Below, piece after piece: positions 1 to 10,459 of a stretch of DNA of 64,000 nucleotides; within the stretch, counting starts at the first letter, position 1; every line of letters starts with the position of its first letter. The translations under genes and the position numbers were made by a program. The notes under the pieces were generated by a model, which made no database searches, had not been told where the DNA came from, and saw only the letters and a list, made by a program, of their open reading frames with translations. The stretch comes from Chrysoporthe austroafricana (taxonomy: Eukaryota > Ascomycota > Sordariomycetes > Diaporthales > Cryphonectriaceae), in assembly GCA_001051155.2 (NCBI GenBank), contig JYIP02000001.1:4030001-4094000 (forward strand), in the 5' to 3' direction.

Positions 1-719
1 TCGATGTTGCGGGCCACGGCGCACGGGATGATCCAGATGGTGAAGGCGGCGAAGGCGGCCAGGTAGATGGGCCGGCGGCCGTAGAACTCGGACAGCGGGC
101 TCCACATGGGCCCCAGGGCGATGCCCAGCACGAACGTCGACAGGCCCAGCGTGGCCACGATGTGGCTGCACCCGAGCTCGGCGTCCATCTGCGTGTACGT
201 CGGCGTGTAGATGGACGACGCGCACGTCACGCAGAAGCTGCCCGCCCCGGCGAGCGTCACGATCACCCACTTGCGCGCGGTGCGGATGCTGCGCGGGTTC
301 CATGGGTCGGCGGCGCCGCCCTCGAAGCCGACCTCGAACTCGTCCCTCTCCTTCGGCTGCCGCTGGGCCTCCGGGTCCTCCGAGGACGAGCCCTCCCCGC
401 CCTCCTCCTCCTCCTCGCCGTCGTCGCACCCGTAGCCGTTCTGGGAGCGCACGTGCGACAGGGACCGCGTCGACCTCATGGACTTGTTGGAGCGGGTGCG
501 TGCTATCGAGCGTGCCGGGTTGGAGGTCGCCGTCGCGGGCCGGATGGATTCGTACTGGGCCTCATCCTGCTTGCTCTTCTCGCCCTCCACCACTTCCCCT
601 GCCCCTTCTATCGAGCTGCTGTCGTCGGTGACCTTCTCGTGGGCAGTTGATGATGAGGTGTTGGGCCGCCCAAGGCTTATACCGTCAGGGTCCATCCGAA
701 GATCCTTCTCGTCTGCCAT
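1..719 (-). CDS. MFS transporter, N-terminal part (runs off left edge)
   Basis: The frame is open from an ATG at 719 to the window edge, about 239 residues. The first ~115 residues are a polar cytoplasmic tail rich in Ser, Glu and Arg, with an acidic EEEEEGGEGSSSEDPE stretch. Then comes WNPRSIRTARKWVIVTLAG, a first membrane segment, a second segment around ASSIYTPTYTQMDAELG, and the loop SEFYGRRPIYLAAF that follows TM2/TM3 in major facilitator proteins. The long acidic tail, the WNP motif before TM1 and the GRRP loop are typical of fungal DHA1 (12-TM) drug:proton antiporters in the plasma membrane. Only the first two or three of the expected 12 helices are inside the window, so the substrate cannot be judged. 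The family call is firm; the drug-efflux role is inference. Confidence 0.88.
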   Translation of the reverse strand, partial: MADEKDLRMDPDGISLGRPNTSSSTAHEKVTDDSSSIEGAGEVVEGEKSKQDEAQYESIRPATATSNPARSIARTRSNKSMRSTRSLSHVRSQNGYGCDDGEEEEEGGEGSSSEDPEAQRQPKERDEFEVGFEGGAADPWNPRSIRTARKWVIVTLAGAGSFCVTCASSIYTPTYTQMDAELGCSHIVATLGLSTFVLGIALGPMWSPLSEFYGRRPIYLAAFAAFTIWIIPCAVARNI

Positions 720-2259
720 CTCGCAGGCTCCCACGGTCGACCAGAGGCGGTGAGATCCACAAAACTAAAGATGAAACGAATCGTTGGTGTTTCTGGGCGT
801 TATAAATCCGTGCTGCTGCACATATATAACCAGCGGCCCAGTAGTCCCGCCACTTGGAACAGCAGGTGGTATATGGTGGTCAACCTCTTATCGCCGTGAT
901 GCTAGTAAAGTCCGAAAAAACAAGGGAAGAAAGAAGGTTTGCATGCAGTAGGTACCGGTGAGGATCGATCTGTCGATACAGGTACGGATATGGAATGTGA
1001 GCCGGCGTCAGGCACAGCGGATGGCACGAGGGCTAGACACACCGCAAGCTTTCGACGGCAGCACGAGCCGTTTTTGTATGAGCCAAGCTCGGCGGATTTT
1101 TTTTCGCAATCATCGTCAAGAGGGTCATCGTGGTGACAAAAACCCATAAGGCGGCCAGCGGAAATAAAGTGGAGTTTCTCGTACAGTCTTCTTCTGGAGC
1201 CTGGCAGGGATCACCGTCGCCCCTCATGGGCCCCATCGCGAGGAAGGGCGGGTGTGCTAGCCGGGCGGAGGGTGTTCACAAGCATTGGTGGATCCGCCTT
1301 GGAGGTTGGCAGGTTGGTAAGCACCGTGCAGGATAGGTCACCGTCACCGCCGTCACCGTACATCTCGCTTTGTAAGTTGTAACATAGTAGTGCCGGCCCA
1401 GCGCCCAGCCCCCCAAGGGTGGTGCCCCGTTGTTCCAAGGCGACGTCTACCGTGGACGAAGGGGTGGGTCGCGTCTGAGAACGAATCGCGAAGCGCGAAA
1501 CTCTGCTGGAAGTCGCCCTTGACCCGCCGTGCCGCCCTGGACTGCGCGGCGTTCCCGGCCCGGTGTGGGACTGCCCTGGCCGGAGTTCTCTATGAAAAAG
1601 TCCTGCGGACTATCCGGGGCTTATCTCTTCCGCTGCTGCAATGCTATTGTCACGGATTAAGTCGGAAGAACAAGTTCTTCGGTATTGGAATTTAATTCCG
1701 GCTTCTGATGAAGACAATTCCTAAGAAGAGATGCCCCCTCCGGTCTCTGATTAGAACGAGCTAGTGAAATACAACATAGAGAGAGCGAAGGGGGGGGGGA
1801 TCTGTGGTCACGTAATGAATCCACCAAGTGAATGTACTAGGCACTTACCAGGCAAAGTTATCAGATATTCATCAACTGACTTCACCAGCTACTTGGCGCG
1901 CTAGCTACCCTTCAAAATTGGGCTGTGCCGCAGCCCTCAACAACCGAGCGCATCAGAAAGGAACCCAGTGTTTCGTGGAGCACGTGTGCCGCTTCCACAA
2001 GGTTGCGCGGCTTGCGCCGACCTACGAGTTTTCGACAGCAGGTGGGCGTGGGGCTGTATATGTCGCCTGACATCTAGATTTTGCAAAGTCACTCGACATA
2101 TGCAGGTTGGTAGAAGCTGTAGATCCCCGATTTCTGTAATGTCGTCCACATACGCAAGTGGAACTATGAATACGGGGCATTATGCCGAAATGTTTGACGC
2201 ATTCGTGCGGTTGCGTAGATATCATTTCCATAACCGCCCGACCTGGGATATTGAGAAAC
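720..2259. other. Intergenic, no gene recognised
   Basis: This is the upstream region of the MFS gene grading into the AT-rich island. Only short overlapping frames without protein-like character are seen. A G run lies at 1790-1799. Nothing else can be supported. Confidence 0.5.
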
Positions 2260-2781
2260 AGGCAGGGGGGGGGGAAGGAGGAGGAATATATCGAACCGAC
2301 TCTCAATTCACTTATCCCGGGGCATGCTCAACTTGCCGAGACCCTCTGCAACCAGCCGGACGGCTTGAGCCCAGCAGAGCTACTCGAACTTCGCATCCAG
2401 GCCGCCGAGCTTATGATCGCCTTATGTGATAAAAGAGAGACTGCAAAGCGAAAACGCATCCTACAGGAGCCGGCCGATGTTATGGTGAAGGAAACATCTC
2501 CTGAGCCAGACCCCTTCCCATCAAAACGGATGCGAAGGACACGATGGCCGCGTTGTATCGGGGATGAGAGCCTATCCTTTGAGGAGAGAAACTTTGCATA
2601 CCGTCGACCTGCAGTAATATGCGATCATTTCGACAGAAAGCATGCATAACAGCTATGCATTACAGAGAGACTTTTCTGCAAGTATCCTAAGTGCAAAGAC
2701 GAGGAGTTCAGAGATTTCAAAGACTTGAACCATTTCAAGAACTATGTAGAGATAGTTTACGGCGTTAAATTGCGATCCTAA
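2260..2781 (+). pseudogene. Degraded C-terminal fragment of a DUF3435 (FluG-like / Starship captain-type) protein
   Basis: One frame reads EYIEPTLNSLIPGHAQLAE, a CNQPDGLSPAELLELRIQA segment, MIALCDKRE, and then PAVICDHFDRKHA before a TAA at 2647. Beyond that stop the same frame continues with FCKYPKC and NHFKNYVEIVYGVKLR to a second TAA at 2779. The pattern of a basic helix, DHF-x-R-xH, then a Cys pair and HFKNH-like zinc-finger residues is the C-terminal tail I associate with fungal DUF3435 proteins, the family that includes tyrosine recombinases of Starship elements. Where His would be expected (NH-VEIVH) the sequence has Tyr, and the stop could come from CAA. Both fit C-to-T change by repeat-induced point mutation. 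The recombinase core is absent, so this is a dead remnant. The family call is from memory of the motif, not a search. Confidence 0.6.
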
Positions 2782-3214
2782 ATATAGTTCATCTTGATTC
2801 TTGCTCTTTGTTTTAGCCAAATGGGTATTAGCTCTGATCTGCTAATTCACAAGATTAGCATGAAGCATATTTTCGACTGATTATTACTGAAGGTAAGAAA
2901 ATAATCAGGCCAATTCTTCTAAATTTGTTACTATATTTAAACAGCTAGCAAAAATGCCCACTTAGCAAAGATCCCGATACAAGGCAGAACACTTCGCGCA
3001 TAACGAATCCAGATTCCATACTTCCAGATCGGCTAATATATTCTTAAGCAAGTCTCTTCGCAAGAGGCTGGATAGTACAGCCTCGCATTGACATTAGTAA
3101 CAGCCATGCCGGTTATAAAAGATATGGGGAAAATACGACAAGGAGGCTGAGAAACTAGCTCCTGCCAGGATTCTCAGCATGCGCAAACCTTGTCCGCTAT
3201 GCTTCGCTCCCTTA
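2782..3214. other. AT-rich intergenic stretch
   Basis: Strongly AT-rich sequence with frequent stops on both strands, between two decayed genes. No feature recognised; the composition is what one expects of RIP-altered repeat DNA. Confidence 0.5.
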
Positions 3215-5062
3215 TCAACAAACTTTGTGCCTTTCAGCAGTAGGCAAGGCCATAATGGATCTGTTCATTGAGCTGTATAAGTATATCCATTCTACCTGAA
3301 AATATTCAATCACATTGTGCTCCCGGTAGGGGCTTGTCGACCACAGAACCCTTACCTCAACAACTGCGCCGCTGGTAGTGTTTCCAGCCGCGGTCTTGAC
3401 TCCAGCCTTGGCCCCAGCACTACTGCTATTCTTTGGTTGCGGTATCAGCTCTAGGCCTGTCAGTAGTAACCGCCGGAGCATGTTATGTCCAGCTAGGTAC
3501 GAGCGGAGTCCGCTGTACAGGCAGCCCCACCCGCGCCGCGGTAGGGCTGGTGATGGTGGTCGCCTTCTTCTACTCTTGTCATTCTCGCCCTCTTGGCCCC
3601 TGGCTGTTCTGCCTGATTGTCAGGGTCGCCCTGGTCCCTCCTCCTCTTGTGCGCTGGCATGCTCGGTGGCGAGCCCGACGGCAGCTTCGGCCACTCAGCC
3701 CGCTCCTCTAGGTCCCTGCTGACCTCGCGCGGCTCCTCTTGAGGCCCGAGAAAGTGCTTGCTTTTCGCTTTTCCCGGCTCAATCAGGGTAACCTCCTCGA
3801 CTGTTCTGACTTTTTGGGCCGTCTCCTCCTCGTCCAGGTCGTCGCTATTGGGAGCTGTCGGTCTTGATTGCCGCCCGCTATGGTAAGGATTCGGACGGCC
3901 ATTGTTGCTGCTGCTTTCAACTTCTGTCTCCCGCTTTCCGTGACCTGGACCGGGAAAGAGGAGCGCAAGAAGCCGATTGGGGAAGGATTCATGTGGCTTG
4001 AAGGGGACCACAATACGATGTATCGAGATAGCCTTTGGTGTTGAATACGGGAGCGCAGGAAAGTCGAACCTGTCGAGGAAGGAAGAAGTAATCTCGGCTG
4101 TGAATAGGTAGATGTGTTCGGAATTATTATCGGTGAAAACAAGAAGGGGCTGAGTATAGAAATTATTAGCGAAATAGCATCAATACGTAGTCGAATCGAT
4201 ATCTACCTTGAATATCATCGTATCGTTATGGCTAATAGCAGCAGTATCTTCGGACTGAGCTTTCCGTTTCGCCTGAGCCATAGCAACCAAGAGACCCAAT
4301 ATATATGGATCATGTAAAGGCTGTTTCGGTATAATCTTTTTCAATCGGAGTCTGCGTAAGCCTCGGCAAGGTTCGTTTAGCCTATTATAACAAGCTGGAT
4401 TATACAAAGACTTCCTGCGTTGATCTTCGATATGCTGACGGTCGATATATGCTGCGACAGGGTAAAGGCATGCATTCTTTTCGTCTCGGAAATAGAAGGT
4501 AGCACATGAGAGGCTGTTGGTACGGCGTCTATCACATGAAAAGTCGAGAGAATTTCTATAGGAGAATGAATGGGTCAGTAACGAAATGTGCCCAACAGGA
4601 ATAACCAAATGAGTCGTCGGCATGCAGAACAGACTTAGCTGCAACCAGTAAGCCTCCAGAGGGCGCAAGAATCTTTTGCATAGCATCTTTTCGAAAAACA
4701 AACGATCGGCCATTAATCAGGCGTTGGACATGATGGATTGCTAGTTTCCCAGGTGGTTTTGGTAGATAAGCAGTTGTCCAAGGCGCTAGAGGTTGGTCAT
4801 CAAAAAAGCATTGCAGCAGCTCGAGATGCCGACTGGTCCAATGTAAAGGTTCTACAAAGAGCCGTTCTCTGCAATTCAGGCGAATAAGATGGTTTAACGA
4901 GGCAGCAGATAACGAGGTGGAGTCTATTCTAGACATTTGCGCAGCTACTGTTGATGTTGATGGCACTGTAGTGCTGGCGAGAATGACGCGTTTTGTTTTG
5001 GTCAGAACCGAATCTAGTTGGAGTGCCGGGGTTTTGCCCGATAAGATAGCACAGTCATACAC
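3215..5062 (-). pseudogene. Decayed gene of unknown function
   Basis: Read on the minus strand, one long frame runs from 4713 down to 3493 with a single TGA at 4180. Protein-like text lies on both sides of that stop (for example KAISIHRIVVPFKPHESFPN after it). Upstream, a second frame from 5062 to 4556 carries FVEPLHWTSRHLELLQCFFD and overlaps the first, so at least one frameshift or lost intron separates them. The C-terminal third is hydrophilic and basic with a KRRRDQGDPDNQAEQPGAKR stretch that could be a nuclear signal. A further protein-like piece (YREHNVIEYFQVEWIYLYSS) lies at 3215-3481. I do not recognise the family. Broken frames and AT-rich base use mark it as a pseudogene. Confidence 0.45.
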
Positions 5063-5202
5063 CAGACCGTGCGTCGCGGCAGGTATGCGCTCTAGTAGAT
5101 AGCCCCAGCCAGCTGATTTTCGGCCTCTCTTCTTTCTTCAATGCATTCTTAGTCACAAATGTCTTTACAGAATTCATTGCCCTTGTTAGCTGAGTCCATT
5201 TA

Positions 5203-6424
5203 TAATGACTTACTACGATACTGTTAAGAATCTAAGCACCTTTCTCCAGAAGGCATATGCTGAGGAAGCCGCTGATTTCGCCTCGCTATATAAAGCTACG
5301 CCGAGTGCAGTGAGTCTCTGGGGCCGTAAGCACCTACCTATTCGGTTGTTGTGTTCTCTGTAATGAACCAAAACCCAACCTACCCCTATACGTAGAGTAT
5401 TATTCTTTAGCCAAAAAAAAAATAAATTTACAACTGGATCCTTGTATCAATAATCTGATTAACGGCCCGAAGCACGATAACAAGACTCTGGCCAAAATGC
5501 CAGAAGTCCAACTTGTCCATTTTTACAAACCCGATAGCCTTGGGTATATCTGGGCAGCTTTGGCGGTCTTCTTACGATCTAATAATATCAGCCATTTGGA
5601 TATAGACAACGAATTGCCTACTGCTAAGCGACGAAGGGTGCAAGCGCCAGATCGATTTGGAGACTCTATCTCATCCGCGAACTATCAGATTGGCAGTAGT
5701 TCACCGAGCCAGGCCTTGTCTTCACCGTCCCATGGCAGTATCGGCTGTATAGAATAGCAATCACCACCTCTCTTTGAAGATTCCACTGTACGTCTAGCAA
5801 ACTGATTTATCCGGTGCGTCCTCAACTATATCCAGGATCCTTCCGAATCAATGCCTTGCATCCAGTTCCGTAACGAGAGGCTCTTATAAGGTGACCGTAC
5901 GCATGAGGACTTCGACCTGAGTGCGATCGATGATGGAGGCCTGCAGCTTCTCGGTATGGACGGAGGGATTTATCATGTGGCAATATTAGAGGCAAAGCGT
6001 ACTTTTCTTGCTATTATTGATGGTAAAGCGACTATCCCTGATGCACGCCTGGCTCAGATGGCTGGAGAGGCTCTCGCTTTGAAACTCGATAAGAAGCAAT
6101 TACCTGTCTCGGACTCCGAATAAGCTACCCGAATCGTCTATCGATATCGAGTTAAACTAATGAAAGCGTTTTTGAAGTTTTATTACTATCCTCGCTATCA
6201 AGCACTATATCAAGTTCTTTCACTTCAGGATTACCGACTCTTTCATAGAGACATTTGAGAAGACTTCTCCTGTTGATACTGTTGAGAATTTGGATTACTG
6301 TCTTCTGGTTAACTCGACCCCGGATTGGTTCGATATAGGCACACGAAGGGGGCGAGAAGAGATTGTACATAACCTCTTGGCAATGGTAGGCTGGTCAATC
6401 TATGAACAGAGCGGGGTCAAAGAG
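5203..6424 (+). pseudogene. Decayed gene with PD-(D/E)XK-like stretch
   Basis: Pieces of one protein can be followed on the plus strand. MTYYDTVKNLSTFLQKAY starts at 5203. A basic/serine-rich region at about 5500-5757 ends in TAG and contains TAKRRRVQAPDRFGD. After further stops comes RTHEDFDLSAIDDGGLQLLG, then GGIYHVAILEAKRTFLAI and ARLAQMAGEALALKLDKKQ at about 5900-6122. The order D..., then E-x-K in a beta strand (LEAKR), then a Q-rich helix resembles a PD-(D/E)XK nuclease fold; this is inference from a short motif. Several stops sit where CAA or CAG would fit (for example TAG followed by CAA at 5755-5760), consistent with C-to-T mutation. At least four interruptions make it non-functional. 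What the intact family does is unknown to me. Confidence 0.45.
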
Positions 6425-8110
6425 TAATATAGCGAAGAGACTTAGCAATTTCACTAGGGTGCTCGGCTACGGTATAGGGAGGGTCTGGTCTGCAGTCTTT
6501 TGTATCGGGTCAAGATGAAGTAGTCTTCAGGTACTTTGTAAGAGAAGAGTTCAGTGGACCTTCTGGACGAAATATTTCATTGTCTTGAATGAAATTTATG
6601 ACCAAATGACTTATATTAGAGAAAGGGGGGAAATGAGGAAACAGCGGTAGTTCACAGCTCTGAGATAGGTGCTTGACAGTGGGTTTACGATTTTTGTATT
6701 GTCAGACCAGTCCCCGAGGCTGACCAGTCAATCTCTGTTCTAGGTACCCTTCTACTTGAAGCCTCACGGCTCGTAATTATTAATTCCATTGACAAATTTC
6801 GTATTGCGCTTTGAACAGAAGGTAATTCTCTGGGGCCGTTCTGCTCCCTTCGATACTATGATCCATTCTATATGCGGGACACACCACAGGGTATTCAAAC
6901 GAGACTTTTGGATCCAAACACTTCACCTCGTAAGGAACGAGCAGATGCAACAAGAACCGAAGAAAACTTGACAGGCGGCGCGACAGGCCGCAGTCATTCA
7001 TTCACAGGCAAAGACCTGCTTCTAACTTTGAAATGGGCGGGACGTACGACAATTAACAATACATTATCGACGTTGGAAGGCGCAATATCACGACTGGTTT
7101 GGATTAGTATCTAGCACACATTCAGGCGCGCAGGTAAGAGAGAGGCTTGTATCTCGCTCAACTTGCAAAATCGGCGCGGCTAAATGGCGGAGGTTCGATA
7201 ACGCGCAGGTCCCACGACGCGGAGTAGGCCTTGGGACAGCTCCAGGACCTCCTGCCATTTCCCTACTTGTAAGACAATACCGGGAAACGTCACTAGCTGC
7301 ACCCAACCCTGTCAGGGTAACTAGCACACGCAACTCGTCCATTATTGCCCGGCCTTATGCTTTAAAGCCAGGGCGCGGCGGCAAGATCGACCCCGCGTCA
7401 TCGCCCGCCGCCCATACCGCCGCCCAGGCATCGAGAGCAAATCGACCTATAGAAGTCGTTGCCGGGGCAGATATTGAACCTGAAACCGCCCGTATGCCAG
7501 CCATCCTGACAGGGCGGCAATGCAACGGCACGTTAACAGATACTGCGCTGTCCCAGCTCTCGAAGACTATGACGGGAAGCGAAGTGGTTGAACCTTCTAA
7601 CCAACCCTATGGTAGGCAACCTTGTCCGTGTTTGAGCCCTAACCCTGTAATATGCGTTACTCTGGGGGTTGCATGACCGCTTCGACGATTGCCCAAATCA
7701 CCTGGACGAGCAAATAACCACTGTATCATTACCACAATGAACTTTCCGACCGTTTCTATCAAAGAGCTAGCCTTGCGGGCTACCCTTACAGATTATGGCG
7801 ATATGGGGTATGTAGCGCTTGCGGCTAGAAGATGCAGCCGGCTGCTGACTGCTCGGATTGCGCAGAATCATCTCTATCCCAGGCATCGAAACGCTCTCTG
7901 AATCCGACCGCATTGAGGCTTTCAAGCAGGCAGAGTACGAGCTCGCCTAGAACCTGTTCAATTCATAAACCAAACAAACTAACGCCGTAATCCCGGCAGG
8001 CAGCGGCTTTTATCAAAGCCTCAGCTTGACGCCGATGCTTTACGATCGAGACTCGAGTTCGTCCAGACATACCGTATCATCCCATTCCGTATTCTAATTC
8101 CTGTATCTAA
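6425..8110. other. Intergenic, repeat-bearing, no intact gene
   Basis: No gene can be supported. A 60-bp repeat copy lies at 7281-7340. A short protein-like stretch (MNFPTVSIKELALRATLTDY) occurs at about 7737-7797, probably the upstream remnant of the fragment that follows. The rest is short frames with frequent stops. Confidence 0.45.
7281..7340 (-). repeat. Dispersed repeat, copy A
   Basis: On the minus strand this copy reads like the copy at 9341-9400: a GAGTTGCGT block, then a CTGACAGGGTTGGGTGCAGC core and an AGT(G/A)ACGTTT block. By eye the two match at about four of five positions over 60 bp. A related core recurs three times at 52.4 kb. Confidence 0.6.
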
Positions 8111-9112
8111 TACAGACTCGCAACACCGCCGCCTGGCGGCGAAGAAGATGAGCTCTCTCGCGCGTGTGAAGCGCGAGCACGCAAAGACCTAGAAAGCGAC
8201 GGCTGTCCTCTCTGCCTCGCGGCCCACCTTATTTACCCCGTGCGAAATCCCCCCGAGGAATACCGACCGATAATAGACTACTGGAACACAACCTTAGGGG
8301 GTGATGAGTACCTTAGCAAACAGTGGCATGATTGGCAAGAATTTCGCCTTTGGCAATTACGAGTCCGAGCCCGTTATGGTAGCGAACGATTCGATATATA
8401 TACAAATAGAGTTCGCGAGGGTCGACGGAAGCATGGACTGGATAGCGATGTCCATTTACGACCAGATGCACAGCAGCAGAGCCGACAAGAGACCTGGATT
8501 GAGTTTCAGTACTATCATCTCAAACTGCATGAAAAGCTTCAGAAAGAGTATGACGAACAAAAGAAAAAGGTTGACGATTTGTATAAGCAGCCTGGTTCGA
8601 ACGAAGCAAGCATTAGTCCCTGGCTCCTTTCGGCCCTGACGTACACTGAAGACAGGTTTCGATTGCATGAAGTTCAATTGCGGTGGATTGAACAGCAGCG
8701 ACTTGCAATGAATCCACTATTCCAGACATCCGTCGAGGAATACAGTGGTGGCTACGAGATGCAGGCTTCTTCCCGACCAAGACGAGAAAAGCTAAGAGCC
8801 GAAAAGCAAGGGACAGTCAATGAGGAAATAACAATACCAACTACCACCAATAGTGCTGCTAGTAGAAGAAGCCGCAGCCGCACATTCCGGACCCGAGGGA
8901 AGTCCGCGGCTGTCGCCCATACCCATAAGGAAACCCTACGCCTTGTCCAGGCTAGTATGATGCTAACGCCTCGTATCACCCGGGCACGGCGCCGGCAGCT
9001 TTCTAGGAAGGCCGCTCAACTGTTTCAGCTCGGACAGCGCGGCGAGCTCGATCTACAAAAGGCCGACGCCAAAGATACCACCACCAACACCATCATTAAC
9101 GCCCAGCGATGA
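8111..9112 (+). pseudogene. Coding fragment of unknown family, possibly a gene relic
   Basis: An open frame of about 333 codons follows a TAA at 8108-8110; no ATG starts it. It contains GCPLCLAAHLIYPVRNPPEE, IIDYWNTTLGGDEYLSKQW, a charged helical region (FQYYHLKLHEKLQKEYDEQ, likely coiled coil) and a basic C-terminus ending TNTIINAQR. Before the TAA the same frame is still protein-like (RLEFVQTYRIIPFRILIPVS), so the stop probably interrupts an older, longer gene. The CPLC pair might bind metal. The family is not recognised, and I cannot exclude that the 3' part is a live exon with an upstream start I missed. It sits between repeat copies in the AT-rich island, which favours a relic. Confidence 0.4.
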
Positions 9113-9135
9113 CTCGATTGCTTATCACAAGATGG

Positions 9136-9400
9136 AGATCACTTCTAGGTCGGATGCAGCCAGCGCGATGATATTCTTTAGGACCGGGTCTCTCCATGGG
9201 CTCAGGCCAGGCTAGGGCAAGACGACAGAAGGCAAGACTTGTGAAATCCGTGTACCGGTCATCCTGACAGGGTTGGGTGCAGCCGACGAGGAGTTTCACG
9301 GGTGTCGTCTCCTCTCGAAGCATAGAGGCAGGACAACAACGGGCAAGTTGCGTATTCTGGTTATCCTGACAAGGTTGGGTGCAGCCAGTAACGTTTTTCA
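9136..9400 (+). repeat. Tandem/dispersed repeat, copies B and C
   Basis: Two cores, ATCCTGACAGGGTTGGGTG at 9261 and the near-identical one at 9363, lie about 100 bp apart with similar flanks (GACGACAGAAGGCAAG versus GGACAACAACGGGCAAG). A weaker third core (GGTCGGATGCAGCCAGC) lies near 9147. Copy C matches copy A at 7281-7340 in inverted orientation. Confidence 0.6.
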
Positions 9401-9530
9401 ACTCGTCGTTGCGTTATGGGCAGTGAAGACAAAGAAGCTCGTAATTTCGACTTTTGCGATCGATAACGTTCAGTACGTTCGCTTTTCGTCCGTCTCCTGA
9501 TCATGCTGTAACAACTCGGACCTTGCAACC

Positions 9531-10377
9531 GTGGTCGAGAAAAGTATTGAAAAGTTCTATTTGGACCATTTCGCTCTGGGACTCGTTCACCTCAGCGGGA
9601 AAAGAAAAGACTGGGCCGAGCAACTGCACAGTTTCGAGCAGCGTTTCAAAGAAGCGCCCCAGCCGACAAGAGAACGACTGCGCTGGCGTACACGGTTCGT
9701 GTCATGTTGTATTGATATCCTTCTCCGGGTAGGTGAAGAGGGGAGCCGGAACAATGACTACCAGAGGCGGAAGGCCAACTCCGCCTACGTAGTCAACAGT
9801 ATTGTGAATGGTCTGGTTCCAAAACTCGGTGCGTATGCTCTTGCGGTCTAGTCAATTCTTGAAGGTAAAAGACCCACTTCGTCTTCCTGGCACTTGCTAA
9901 TAGCAAATAGTTGCGAATTTTTCCTATCACGACCTCTCGAGGCGCTCTCAAGGACGACAAAAGCGCTTTGTGCATATCGCCGTAGAAGAGCTATCGACAT
10001 TGGAGATACGCATCCCGCAAGATAATACCTGGTTTCATCCAGCTCTTTTGCTAACTGCAATGACTGGAGAGAAGTACGTTATCGCCCGTTTTATCTTACC
10101 TGCGCCAGCTGACATACTCTGAAGTTATTCTAGTCTCTGCAAAACAATAGGGATCGAAAATATGGCATCTACAAATATTAACATATCCAAAGAGGCTGAA
10201 GTGCCTTGGGCGACATCTTTGCGCAGCTTGTTTGAAGAGAAGCAGCCAGGTCCTGGTGTGGTCGCCGTGCCTCAAGGGAATAATGGGTATATTATCATTA
10301 CTCCTTCGACTACTCCATCAGTTGAACCCCTAGGAAATGATACCATTGAAAAACCGCAAGATGTGGATATGGACTAG
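9531..10377 (+). CDS. Hypothetical protein, three-exon gene (5' end unresolved)
   Basis: Exons are ?9531-9828, 9911-10073 and 10134-10377. Donors are GTGCGT and GTACGT; branch sites are GCTAAT and GCTGAC; acceptors are AATAG and TTCTAG. The phases agree, giving at least 234 residues to TAG 10375-10377. The first part (LVHLSGKRKDWAEQLHSFEQ and RERLRWRTRFVSCCIDILL) is amphipathic and helical. The middle has IAVEELSTLEIRIPQDNTWF. The end is Pro/Thr-rich and acidic (EKPQDVDMD). No ATG is available at or just upstream of 9531, so either a further 5' exon exists or the gene lost its start when the adjacent repeat array (9136-9400) formed. It looks far less decayed than its neighbours. I do not recognise the family and propose no function. 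Confidence 0.5.
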
Positions 10378-10459
10378 CCCATAATGTCAAGTTTCCTACC
10401 CAGCAAACGAGTGAGACTTTAGCCGTTCAAGACTAGCATTGCTTCTGCCCCTCCTAGAC

